From Dipteris shenzhenensis (lineage: Eukaryota; Polypodiophyta; Polypodiopsida; Gleicheniales): a DNA stretch of 64,000 nt. The position numbers and the translations under genes were made by a program. The notes beneath the pieces were generated by a model. That model saw nothing but the letters and a program-made list of their open reading frames with translations, was not told where the DNA came from and ran no database searches. The DNA lies in assembly GCA_047967505.1 (NCBI GenBank), contig CM106541.1; one strand, given 5' to 3'. Shown here piece by piece: positions 12,701 to 25,700 of the stretch (positions are counted from its first letter, which is position 1; every line of letters starts with the position of its first letter).

Positions 12701-15700
12701 TTTTCATCGGGGTAAGGGTGAAACTGGAAGTGTACTTGCCACTTGTGCAACTAAGTGTCAACCACCTTCTTGGTTCTGGATTTCTGATCTCCGGGATAAG
12801 GATCTGGAGTGATATTTGGACCTAACACTGAAGCGAAAGCATCCACCTACGTGAGCGCTTGAACAGTGCTAGTCATAAGCGAGAGTGAAGTCCGAATCCC
12901 TTGGAGTTCTTGTGTCAATCCGGTTTGATTCGCATCAACCCACTCAAACTTTTCATCGAGAGTAGTTGTGAATTCACTGAAGGTAGTTTTCATAATCAAA
13001 TCATCATAGAGGCTCTGGTCATCATTTGCCTGGTAATTCATATCTTGATCACCCATCGCAAGCCCGGGGCCTACGGAATCAGCCATAACTGAAATCTAAT
13101 TTGATGAAGAGAGTAGACTAGAGAAGAGAAGAAACTGAAGGGCCTGAAGGGGGAAGAAGAGTAAGAGGGAGAGAGTGTGAGACTCAAATGTGCGGGTGTG
13201 AAGTGATGAGCCACACCACAAACTCATTAGTTTTATTAGGATTAGGTTTTACCTTATGACTGTCTTAAGACAGTCATAGGTGTCCTATCTTTAATAAAGG
13301 GGTGGCAATGTGCCTTTACCCCAACAACCTCCCACCTAAAGGCCAATGTGCCTAAAGGGGAGAAAAGAATAAAAATTACAGCAATATACAGTTACTGTAT
13401 ACAAGACCATAAAATAAGAATGGTCTCATCCTAATCCCATGATGTGGCGGCAATGTGCAAACCGCTCAGTAGGCAAGCTCTTAGTGAGCAAATCTGCAGG
13501 ATTATCATCAGTATGCACCTTCACAAGCTCAAGTCGCTTGTCTTCCAGTACCTCCCTGATGAAATGATATTTCACATCTATGTGCTTGGTCTTCTAATGA
13601 AAGACCGGATTCTTTGCCAACATGATAGCACTCTGACTATCACAATGCAAAACTGGCATATCTCCTGTAATGCCCAAGTCTCCCACCAGCCGAGTAAGCC
13701 ATATTGCTTCCTTGCAAGCCTCAGTGGCTGCAACATATTCAGCTTCAGTAGTTGACAGTGCAATGCATTTCTGCAACCGAGACACCCATGATATAGCACC
13801 TCCTGTAAATGTGAAAATATAACCGGTAGTAGACTTCCGGTTATCTGCATTCCCTGCATAGTCTGAGTCTGTAAAACCATGCACTAATGCATCCTGCCTA
13901 TCATAGCATATGCACAAGTCTTTGGTACCCTTGAGATACCTCAAGACACCTTTCACTGCTTCCCAGTGCCGCTTGCCTGGATTTGCCATATACCTGCTGA
14001 TGACTCCCACCGCAAAAGCAATATCCGGACGAGTGGCAACCATGGCATACATCAAAGATCCAACTGCAGATGCATACGGAACCTTGGCCATTTCAGCCTT
14101 ATCATCATCTGATCTGGGGCTGTCCTTACTGCTGAGTTTTAAATGTGGAGGCAACGGGGTACTAATAGACTTCCCCCCCTCCATTTTAAAGCGCTGCAGT
14201 ACTTTGTCAATGTACTCTTTCTGTGACAGAAACAAAAGTCCCTTGGACCTGTCACGAGTAATCCGCATGCCAAGAATATGATTTGCATCACCCAAGTCTT
14301 TCATGTCAAAAGACTTATGCAGTTGTTTCTTCAAAGCACTAATCTCATGCTGAGATTTACTGGCAATAAGCATGTCATCCACATATAGAATGAGTAGCAT
14401 CAAACTGCCATCCTTTGCCCGTTTGGTGTACAAGCAATGATCGGTCTCACACCTATGATACCCTTGGGACTGCATGAAGGCATCAAACTTCTTGTACCAT
14501 TCTCTTGGCGCCTGCTTGAGTCCATACAAGCTCCTCTTGAGCTTACACACAAGCTGCTCTTTCCCTTTAACAGCATATCCCTCTGGCTGACTCATATAGA
14601 TCTCATCATGGAGATCGTCGTGAAGAAAAGCTGTCTTCACATCCCTCTGACATAAATCCATGTCGTCATGAGCAACAAGAGCTAACACTGCTCTCAAAGT
14701 AGTCATCTTGACTACAGGGGAAAAGATCTCATCAAAGTCAATGCCCTTCTCTTGCTTAAATCCCTTGGCAACCAATCTGGCCTTATACCTCGGTAAAGCA
14801 TTTGAATCCACTTTGACTTTGTAAACCCACTTGCATGGCAAAACCTTTCTGCCTGCAGGTAACTGCACCAAGTCCCATGTATCATTTTGAAGTAGGGAGT
14901 CCATTTCTGACTGCATGGCTTTCTCCCATTTCTTTTTCTCTGTTCTTCCCATAGCTTCCTTGAAGCTGGAAGGCTCACCACAATCTGTCAGCATGATAAA
15001 ATCAGCCACATTATTGGCTCCTGGAACAAACCTGGCAGGAGGCCGTTGTACACGGGTGGTCCTCCTAACAAAATGTTCCGGATTAGGCTGCTGTCCAGCC
15101 TGTTCGTCATGCATGACGGGTGGCTGTACCACCATATCTGGCTGTTCTACAGCCCCATCTGCTGGCATATCCAGTGGTGCATCATTGGCAAAATTATCTG
15201 GCTGATTTTCAGCGTGTATACCCTCTTGAACAGGGTTATCTGCAGCAGCCTGCTGCTGCATATAAATGGGCATTCTTTGCTGTCCAACATCATCATAAAT
15301 AACCCTCCTGTATTCCACAGGTTGCACGGGTTCCTTGTGTACACTATCCTCTTTAAAGATGACATCATTGCTGCGTATAATCTTCCGTTTAACGGGATCC
15401 CATAACCTGTACCCCATTTCACCTTCATCACCATAACCCATAAAGATGCATCTGATAGACTTTGGCTCCAGTTTGGTGCGCAGTTCTTTGCGTACATGAG
15501 CAAAGCACTCGCAGCCAAATACACGTAAGTGCTTATATGAAGGTGGCTTGCCAGACCACACCTCCTCTGGCACTTTCAAATCCAAAGCCTTGTTTGGCGA
15601 CCTGTTAATAATGTGAACTGCTGTTTGCACGGCTTCTGCCCAAAAGCCATGGGGTAATGCAGCATAAGACAACATACATCGAACCTTCTCCTGAATAGTT

Positions 15701-18700
15701 CGATTCATCCGCTCACTTGCACCATTTTGAGATGCATTATGAGGGGCTGTGAGTTCCTGTTTGATGCCCTTAGCTTGGCAAAACTGCACAAAAGCATGTG
15801 ACACATACTCACCCCCATTATCGGATCTGAGGCATTTCAGCCTGCGACCTGTCCGATTCTCAACCTGAGCGACAAACTTCTTGAAAGCATCTAAGGCATC
15901 GCCCTTATGCTTCAAGAAATAGACCCACACTTTGCGTGTGGCATCATCAATGAAAGTAATAAAATATTTTGCACCCCCTAGTGATAACTGTGGCATCTCA
16001 CACAAATCAGTGTGCACTAGATCAAGTGGTGCTCTATTCTGGGGAGTTCTCCTCTTATGAGGAGTCACAGAATGCTTGCCAAATATACAATGATCACAAG
16101 TAGGCAAATCTGAAAAAGAAAGAGACGGCAGATAACCCAAACGTGACAGTTCTTGCATTCCTTTAACAGACATGTGTCCCAACCGGCTATGCCACAATGA
16201 AACCTTTGGCAGCTCGGTTATGGCAACAACATGATTACCTACACTGAAAACATAAAGAGGGTACAAGGTATCACTCTTAAAACCCTCAGCCACTACAGCC
16301 TGGCCATCAGTAATCACCCATTTGGAATCCCCAAATGTGGTGTGGTAACCACTGTCATCCAATAAGCCAGTGCTAATCAGATTTTTCTTGATTTGCGGCA
16401 CATGGCGGACACCATCAAGCATGAATATGCGTCCATCAGGAAATACTATCTGTATACTGCCAATCCCTGCAATCTGACATGCATAGTTGTTCCCAAGATG
16501 AACAACTCCATGAGTACCTGTGTAGGAAGTAAGCCACTCCCTATGAGGAGTAACATGAAAAGAAGCACCTAAATCCAAGAGCCAGGTGTGCATGTCATGG
16601 CCATCAATAACCAAAGCATGTGCTATTACAGCAGAAGAGCATAAAACATCATGTATGTCACTGTCACTGTCCTCTGCTGCAACATTCACTGCATCCAAGT
16701 CATCTGCCTTGGCCTTGCCTTTGCCTTTGCTTCCATTGCCCGCATCCTTTGTTTCAGCCTTCTTGGCTTTCTGATCCCGTATGAACTTGAAGCACTTAGA
16801 CTTCACATGTCCCTTCTTGCCACAATAAAAGCATTCAATATCCTTTTTGCCACGGGACTGACTGCGGGATTTGGACTTACTAGCAGATCTCCCCTTCTGC
16901 TGAGTCCTGCCTCTATCCTGTACCTGCAAGGCATTTGAAGACTTGCTGCTCGCATTATTCTTCCTGCTCATCTCCTCCATAAGGAGAGAGCTCTCTACAT
17001 CAGCATACATAAGAGTGACATTCGAATTTGACAGGGTGGTCTTGAAAGTGTCCCAACTCTCAGGGAGGGTACACAGCAAGAAAGTAGCCTTGAACTCCTC
17101 ATCAAGATTCAATCCCTGTGCAATCAGCTGTGTAAAGATGGCATTGAACTCACTCAAGTGTGAGGTCATAGCTGTACCTTCCTTCATGCGAAGATCAACC
17201 AGCTTCTTCAACCAATAAACCTTACTGGCTGAGCTCTTTTGGGCATACAATTCTTCTAGCCTTTGCCATAGACCATAAGAGGTCTTTTCAGCCTGAACAT
17301 TGAACACAAGAGTGTCAGAAATAGTGAGCATGATAGCTGCCCTTGCGGACAAATCAAGCTCTTCCCAGTCATCAGCTGCCATGTCAGATGGCTTGAAACC
17401 CTTCACCCTTATGGGCTTAGAAATCTTCTTTAACAGAAGTACATTCAAGCACTGTTCTGCCCATAATGCATAATTGTGTGCTCCTTCCAGTTTCTTTATG
17501 TTCAGAATTGAAGAATCACTTCCCCCTGATGCCATATCAGATAAGGAAAGTATCTGACTCCCTGGAAGTAAAAAAAAGACTGAATAAAAATTCTGATTTC
17601 TCAGAAAAAACCTGCTCTATCAAGAGCCAGGAGCACTCACAATAGTGCTGTTTTTTACTGTCAGGAAAATCTGCAGCAAAACAGTAAATGTCCCTGCAAA
17701 TACTGTACCTTCTGACACACTGTATCGTGCTCAAAGAGGCATAAACAGTAATTTCAGAATGCTGCAGCTGCTCCACAAGTGCTTTAACAGTGCATAATCA
17801 GCTGACAAAACACAAACACTGCTGTAAACACTGCTGTACTAGCTGTGCTGATCACTTCTCCCACCTCAGATGAGGTATTGCACTGAGTTAATATGCATAA
17901 ACCACTTGGCAAACACCCAAAAAAAAATGACACTTCAGCCTGTCACAAGAAAATGGGATAAATCCCAAGCAATCACCCTTCTACCAAGGGGATAAAATGC
18001 ATCTGAAGATCTCTGTCGGTAACCCAAGTGCTATCAAACAAAATCTGGGCAAAAGCCCCTTGATCTGACACCTGAACCAAGTGAAGAACACCTCAACACT
18101 GAGGTAAGCATGCAATATGAAAGTCTCTCTGACAAAATCATCCAACAGTGTAATGCATATACTGCCCTGTGTAGAAATGACATACACAGATCCCAACGTA
18201 CAAACACTCAATGAGGAACCTTTTGAGCACTGTCAACGATGGACAGTTAGGGACCGAGTAAACTCGATGCGCCCTGGCCAAGCGTGGCTCAACTGAGGTT
18301 CTCTGAGTGTTGCACAAGGAATGTGACCTGCAAGAAAATGTCACCTCGACACTGCGGAAATGGAGGCAAATGTGTGCTCTCTGGCACCACACTACCTCAA
18401 GGCATACAAAGCATCAACTGCCAGGCAAAAGCCCTATGATCTGCTCACCCGGAAACTGAGATTCAAGCCCAGTAAAAGCATAAAAGTCTCTGCAAAATCA
18501 AGGCATTTCCTTCACGAAAACAGATAACTGTGCAATCAACCACACACTGTGGTTCTCTTCACCTCAAGCACGAGGTAAATGAAGGTACTTGCTGTACTTT
18601 CAAGATAACACAGTTTTGTGAACTGAAAAAATGACCCTGAATCAAGAGCAGAGAGCTCTTTCTCCTTCTTTTTCTTCCCAAAGAAAAAATCTGCGCCTGC

Positions 18701-21700
18701 TGTACTTCCTGTACCTGCGCAGTGTACGGAATTCCAGAAGAGGGAAAGAAGAAAAATTTCGGAAGTTCTTCCCCTGATGCAGCTCCCTGCAGGTACGGCG
18801 GCTTCGTCCGTACTGTACGAACGCCCGTCGTACGGACTGCCGTACGGTCGTGTACCTTGCTGTAGCCTGTGCGACGCCCGAGGGCTTAACAGCTAGCAGT
18901 TGCTATGCAGCTGCTGGCGTGACGCGGCGCCGCCCTGCTGCAGCTAGCAGCTACTATACAGCCCGCGCCCAGCTCTATGCCCGCGCCCGCGCCAGCTCCC
19001 GTGCCCTGCTCGATGCCTGCGCCCACGCCCGCGCCTTGATCCGTGCCCGCGATGCAATGCCGTCGCTGCTCGATGTCCGTCCGTACGGATGTACGGACGA
19101 CGTACGTCCGTACGGCGCTGTCACTTGCTGGCTAGGTAGAGGTCGAGGGGGGTGGGTAGGCAAGGGTAGAGAGGAAAGGTGGCTCTGACACCGGTTGAAG
19201 GGTCTGAAGGGGGAAGAAGAGTAAGAGGGAGAGAGTGTGAGACTCAAATGTGCGGGTGTGAAGTGATGAGCCACACCACAAACTCATTAGTTTTATTAGG
19301 ATTAGGTTTTACCTTATGACTGTCTTAAGACAGTCATAGGTGTCCTATCTTTAATAAAGGGGTGGCAATGTGCCTTTACCCCAACAGAAACAGGTGGGCT
19401 CGGAGCTAGGAGACTGGAACAGAGTGCAAGCTGGCCACGAGGAGAGGAGGTGACGGAAGAAGAGCAAGGCTAGCTGAGGGAAAGAAAGGCTGATCCCGAA
19501 CTGACGATCAGGCAACCTAACGAACCACAGAACCTCCCCTATAGTGAGGATTCACCTCCTCTAGGTAGTCTAGTCTTCTAGTTTTGCAGTGAGGGTTTCG
19601 GCCCCTCCTTACAGTTGTATACAGCCCTTTGGGCATTCATTATTCAGTTGTATCTATTTCCTCTTCGGAGGTCCACTACATTCTCTCCCTCTAATTTTCT
19701 TACTCACATCCACAGCTCACTTTGTGTATTGAGTGCATCATCTTGCAGTTGCAGTTAGTATTGGGCAGGAGAGAGAGTGAGGATAGTCTATCTCCCGTTA
19801 CATTGGTATCAGAGCTTCATATTCTTTCATGAGACAGAGGGTTATTTTGCATTATAAAAAATATATATATATATATTTTTCCCTACCCCAGATTAGTGGT
19901 AGTACCATACTCCATTAGCCGCTCCCGCCCTTACTTCATCGCGCATTGGGCCGGCTCCCGCCTTCACCCGCTGGTCTTTACACCTTGCGGCGGGAGGGGT
20001 AGTTCGTTTCCAGAAGTCTAGGGGATCAGTTCAGTCAGGGACAGCCCCACTGTTTATGGTCCAGACAAGATCCGGTAAGGACACCATGAGCACCAGTGAG
20101 CAGTCCAACATAGGGGGGGAGGGTTCAGTGCCTCTTCGTACCCTTGCCACTCAACTCGAGAATCAACCCTGGGTGCACAAGTCGCTTGCAACAGGCTATG
20201 ACTGAGGTTAATCGGCACACTCTATGCCTATTTCGGGGCATCTACCTACAGTTGGGCCGCTCAGCTTGTGAAGGATTGATGCATGCTGTACTGCAGCTTG
20301 AAACAAGCTGGAAAGAGGTGTGATGGGTAGCTCAGGCCTTGACGAAGGCTGCTGGACCTGCACCAGACCTGCTGGCGAGGCTGAAGTGTGAAGGAGGCTA
20401 GATGAGGGCAAACAGGCTGAAATGTCAGCGGTTCCCTGCCTTTGGGCAAAAGTTACCTAAATTTGCAAAGGCTAACTGCTTTTAGGAGGCTTGGATAAAA
20501 ATAGCAGAGCTATTTTAGGCTCACGACTAATCCAAGCAATTGAGCTAGAAATAGTAAAGCTATTTTAGGCAGATGGCTAAAAATAGCAAAGCTATTTTAA
20601 GCACATGGCTAAACTAAGCAGTTGAACTAAAAATAGCAAGGCTATTTTTAGCATAGCTTGACCCCCAAGTCAAGTAAAGCTGAAGCATTTTTGGTCCACT
20701 TTTCTGAGTTTTTGGGCAGTGCACTGTGCCTTCATTTAGGGCGACTCTTGAAAAGGCAGCCGCCTTTTCCTTTATGCTGGGCCTATTTCAGACCAGCCAT
20801 GTATCTGTGGGCTGATTGTTACTAGTCGCCTGCCTATTCTTAATAGGCCCCAGCTACGAATACTGAATGAATCAGCAGTAAGGAAGACAATTTAGATTGA
20901 AAGTTTATATTATGAGGTCTTGAATAATCATCCACCATTTTGTTTGGTATACCTCAAGTGGATTGTATTGTTTTGAAAACCACCACTCTATTTTATTGGG
21001 TGGAAGGAGTTGTTATCTCTTTTACCCACCTCGGTTCACATCTCTCACTCACGCAATTATACTGCATGCCCGTGGACAGCACCAGCCTCATCATTAGCCT
21101 CGCATAGTGGTTACAACGTCAGTGTGGGCAGCAACGTCAGTGTGGGCAGCATTGAGGCCTCGATTGTGGCTGGAACTGCTTCTCAGGCTTTGTGGGTCAG
21201 CTCTCCATGTTCACAGTGTCCTCTTCAAGATTTGCATTTCGTGCATGGTATTTCAAATTCTCCAAGTTTAAAGCAAATTCTCCCCTACATTTGGGGGAGG
21301 GGGCCCTCAGTGGGTAGAAGGAACCTATTGGTTGTCGGCTCCATTTCTCTAATCCTTAGTTCTCTCTCCCCTCTTTGTGGTACATACACAGAGATGCCTC
21401 AAAATAAGGTTTAAATAAGGTCTCACTAATATACACAATCATTAACCGTTGCATGTTACAATTTCCACTCATTTGCAAATGTTTGGAAAAATCCCGAACG
21501 TCATTGGAATTGATTTTTTTCCTCCTCGACTTAAACCCATGAGCGCCTGTCCCAGCCCCTTTTCCACTCATGTGTGCTGCCCTTGGGGGCCCTCCTATAA
21601 GGGGCTGCGCCTACCCTACTCTAACTTAACATGGAAACACAACTCTAGTAGTAGAGTTCTCGAGTGGGTATTAGTGAACATGGACTTGACCCAAGGCTGA

Positions 21701-22683
21701 GAGACTGACTTACGTAGCTCGTGCCTGACTGTCCCTGGACTAGGGCTCACAAAGGGGTCATGGCATACGACAAAATCACCTATTTAGGGACCTATTAAGC
21801 ACTTGTTGACGTAGTCAATGTGTCACACTGCACCTTAGAGCAAGGGTGCATGAAAGAGTAAGAGAGTCACCTTTTGTAGGCAGATCCTTATTGTAGGTTA
21901 GTCAAACCCACTGTTCACCAATCTATATTAAGTGTTACATGCGGAAGCAAACCAATCAATTTTGTATTGAACCTATTCTATTTATTTCTTTACCATTTAT
22001 GCTTAAAAAGAACCTTTTTATCATTATACTTTTGGCTTTACAAAAGCATGTTGGAGTGGTCACGATGATGCCTAGAGAGCCTTTCCTCTACTTGAAGTTA
22101 TTTTGCCAAACCTCTGAGTGCATCTTTTGATTTTGAGACTTTGTGATTGGAACAAGTCAGCAGGTTTGAGCCAACTCTTGATTTTGATATAACTTATTCT
22201 CCTCAAGAATCTGATGTTGCCTTCTTGGTAGGCAAGGCCTTCTTCTAGTTTCATAAAACTTACAGTTGATTTTGCATCTGAAATTTCGGTGCAGGTTTCT
22301 CTGTCTGTACTTTTGACAGGTCTAGGTGTGATTATTGCTGCTCTAGGAGATTTCTCATTTGACCTTATGGGATACATGTTAGCTTTAACATCAGTTGCTT
22401 TCCAGGTTTGCTTTTTCATATTGTATCTACGTAAATTCATAATTCTATTCAGTTCTTTTGAAGATGGAATTCTAGTTTCTAATCTTTCATTTTGAAGTGT
22501 ATCAATATCTAAATATTGCAGACTGCATACTTGGTTCTAGTTGAAAGGTCAGCTGCAGAGGATGGGCTCTCGTCAATTGAGCTCATGCTTTATAATTCTA
22601 TTCTCTCTCTTCCTTTCCTTTTGTTTCTCATTTTTGCCACAAAGGAGATGCCAATTTCTGGGGTGTTTCTTTTACAGAAGGTG

Positions 22684-22725
<42 letters not shown>

Positions 22726-25700
22726 TCTCTCTCTCTCTCTATTGTTGTGCAACTTCATAAATTTTGATAGAGTTGTTCTTGTATTAAAAATGTATGATGG
22801 AGCTAGGGCTAGCTGTTTCATAGCAATATGCAAGTAGCCCGACTTCAATGTCGTATGTCTGGTTGGACCTTTGTCTTATAAACAAACATAGTAATGCATG
22901 CATATCAGCTTTAATTTTTGTTTCTAAGACTAATTGTTTGATGATTATATTATTTGTCCTCTTGAATCAGATCGGGCTGTAGAGGTTGTCTTTGAAGTTC
23001 AACAAGATGTGTGGATATTAAAAGATGTATAATTTTTTTGTAAATAAAATCTATGTGATGAGAACGCAAGCAAGTTTTAGTAATATGCATTGGGCAGTAC
23101 ATTGGCTGCCCCATGGGGTAGTGGAGGTATACCATATATCCTTCTTGGAGTTGGTTACCTTGCAGGGCAAATATAACCAAACCTTGAGATACTTGAAAAT
23201 ACTTTAGCAATAAAATCAGTGCTATTATGACACCTTTGAGCAGTTCGCAACACACAAAACAGCTTCTGGAACAAATCGCAATATGGCTCTACTCCTTGGA
23301 ATAACTTGTAGAGGATCCTGGGCACCCTTAGACAAATCGCAGCAGTGCTAGGCTCCTTGGAATCAATTCGCAGCAGGTCTGGGTGCTCTGGAGTCAATTC
23401 GCAACATCTCTGGGCACCAGGTAGGGCTGGAAACCCTAATCACAGCAAGTCGATGATCTTCCAGAAGGGCTGGGAACTAGATTGCTGCAGCTGCACTCTT
23501 TCCGGGCACTTCTGCGCATCAGAGAGTCGAAGATATGATGCTGGAATGAATCGCAACTCAACTTAGGAGTAGTAGAAGTGAATTGCAGCAATAGAAAGAG
23601 GGGTTTGGGAGAGAGAAAGAATACAAGACACCACACTAGGGCCCATAAATAAGGGCTGGACCCCCTCGAAGGTCCGTATTGCAATAGAATAATCTTTGTA
23701 CAACTGGCTCATGAAAGAGCATTAGTCTGAGTACAATCTTGAATGAATCTGGGAGGCCAGGGCCTTTCTTTCAGAGACGAGGCCTAGCAAAAAGCTAGGG
23801 CTTGCTTTCTAAAAGCTACTTTTACAAAAAGCCAAGCTTTTAGTCATTTTCCTTCTAAATCTGGTGCTCTGGAGCTTTTAGGCGCCTTTTAATCTTGTGG
23901 ACCCTCCTTTTAATGAGGCACCTCCTTGTCTTTACTTTTTGAGCCTTGTGGGACCTGCTTTTTATACTTTTCTCCCCACTCTTGGGTCCTTTTTGCACTC
24001 TCTTAGGTCCTACACATGGCACAAACAAATTCCAATACTTAAACCCATTGAAGGTTAGCAAAATGCATGCATTCCTAGTTCTTGGACTAATCCTAGTCCC
24101 TTGTGGGCGTCCCCACAATTCTCTTTTACCAATGCAAAGAAAAAGTAATAAAACTTATTCTAGTGAACTAAAGTGAGTTTTCTTTGACCATAGTCAATTT
24201 GATAAAGACTCTTCTTTATTTGTTGGGAGAAATACCAATTGGCGACATCCCCTCGGCTTCTAATCAGTTGTTCTCAACTAAAAAGCTTCTTGATACAGCT
24301 GTAAAACTTGGGGATTGACAAAATATGAAGAGGGGAGAGGAGAAGAGTGGAGATGAGGAGAGAGGGCATAGCTAGAGAGCACACCACAAATGACTAACTG
24401 TACACTAGATTTAGTTGAAAAAATAGAATATATACAAACCCATTTAGGGTGAGGGTTAGGGGATCTAACCCTTTCCTTCATAGCACTCTATAAGGTTAGT
24501 GCTATGAACATATGATCGCGTGATGGTGCTATGCACACATGATCACATGATGTTGAGCGTGAACTCTCAACACCTTCCCTTAAGATCAACATCATGAAGT
24601 AGGCCGTCCCTCAAGATGAAGATTCTAGGGAATCGAAGAAGGACTGAGCATTACATTCCATCACACCCCTTTAATGGGAATGTCCTTCCTCTGCGTCAAA
24701 CCAAGAGCTAGTTGGTGTTTCTCGAATAGCTTTTTACCGAGTGGTTTGGTAAAGATGTCTGCAACATTCTCTTTGCTATCACAATGCTGTAGTGTGATGT
24801 TACCAAGTAACACTCTTTCTCTGATGAAGTGCTCTTTGACATCAATATGCTTTGTCCTGGAGTGATATACTGGATTCTTGGCCAATGCTTGAGCCGATTG
24901 ATTATTACAGTATATTGTTGTTGGCTTTGACTCATCAAAGTAATCTGTTTCTGACAATAGTCTTCTGAGCCATATAGCCTCACATGCACCTGTAGTGAGT
25001 GCTCTATATTCTGCTTCCTTCGAAGACAAAGAAACAGTTGGTTGTTTGTTTGACAACCATGATATAGTACCTTGACCAAGGAAAAATGCATATCCTTGCG
25101 TCGATCTCCCGGTCTCATGATCTTCGGCATAGTCACCGTCACAGTATCCATGCAACGGTGGATGACTTCCTCTGTATTCTATCCCAAATTGTCTTGTACC
25201 TCTGATGTATCTCAAGACTCTTTTGGCTGCATTCTAGTGAGATTGTTTTGGATTTGCCATAAACTGTGCTAGTGAGCTTACTGCATAGCAAATATCTGGC
25301 CATGTGCTTGTCAGATATATAAGAGATCCGATGAGCTGCCTGTAGTATCTGTCATTGACTGTAGGCTTTTCTGAATCTTTAGTAAGTTTCAAACTCTATT
25401 CCATGGGAGTGGCTGCAATCTTGCAATCTGACATATGAAACTTCTTCAGGAGACTGTCAACATCAGCTCATGAATGTGCTATCTGAATCTCTCCAGAACT
25501 CAATTCCAAGACAATAGTGCATAAGTCCAAGATCTTTCATGTCGAACTCTGCAGATAAGTTTTCTGATGAAGCTATCCTTGCTTCCTGTCACAATCAGAT
25601 CATCTACGTACAAAAGTGCTATCTAAGTCTCTCCAGAACTCAATTCCAAGACAATAGTGCATAAAGTCCAAGATCTTTCATGTCGAACTCTACAGATAAG

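Larger units (their letters stand above)
10304..13130 (-). mobile_element. Decayed Ty3/gypsy chromovirus, internal region
   Basis: Reading right to left on the minus strand: gag start, a fusion into reverse transcriptase, RNase H, integrase and a chromodomain, then a polypurine tract (about 10310-10325, minus-strand AGAGGAGGGGAAG) followed by TGTCATG as a likely LTR start. The protease, zinc knuckle and N-terminal RT are missing. The upstream (5') flank is cut at 13130/19387 by insertion of the copia element, whose target duplication is GAAAC. No clear 5' LTR or primer-binding site was found beyond 19391. Confidence 0.8.
13136..19386 (-). mobile_element. Near-complete young Ty1/copia retrotransposon (6,251 bp)
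   Basis: Two 191-bp LTRs (13136-13326 and 19196-19386) bracket a leader, one gag-pol frame and a polypurine tract. GAAAC occurs immediately outside both ends (13131-13135 and 19387-19391) as a 5-bp target-site duplication. The LTRs differ at one position only (13143 c / 19203 t), so insertion was recent. It landed in the chromovirus just upstream of that element's gag and in the same orientation. It is not autonomous as it stands: the protease site is altered and a TAG interrupts RNase H. Confidence 0.95.

Noticed and set aside
13627-17535. Calling the copia gag-pol a functional CDS
   Set aside because: The frame is long, but the protease active site is altered and a TAG cuts RNase H before the natural stop, so it is annotated as a pseudogene.
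18850-19274. Ala/Arg-rich frames of about 100 codons in the copia leader
   Set aside because: GC-rich repeated sequence gives open frames on both strands. No start context linked to the LTR and no similarity. Treated as leader RNA.
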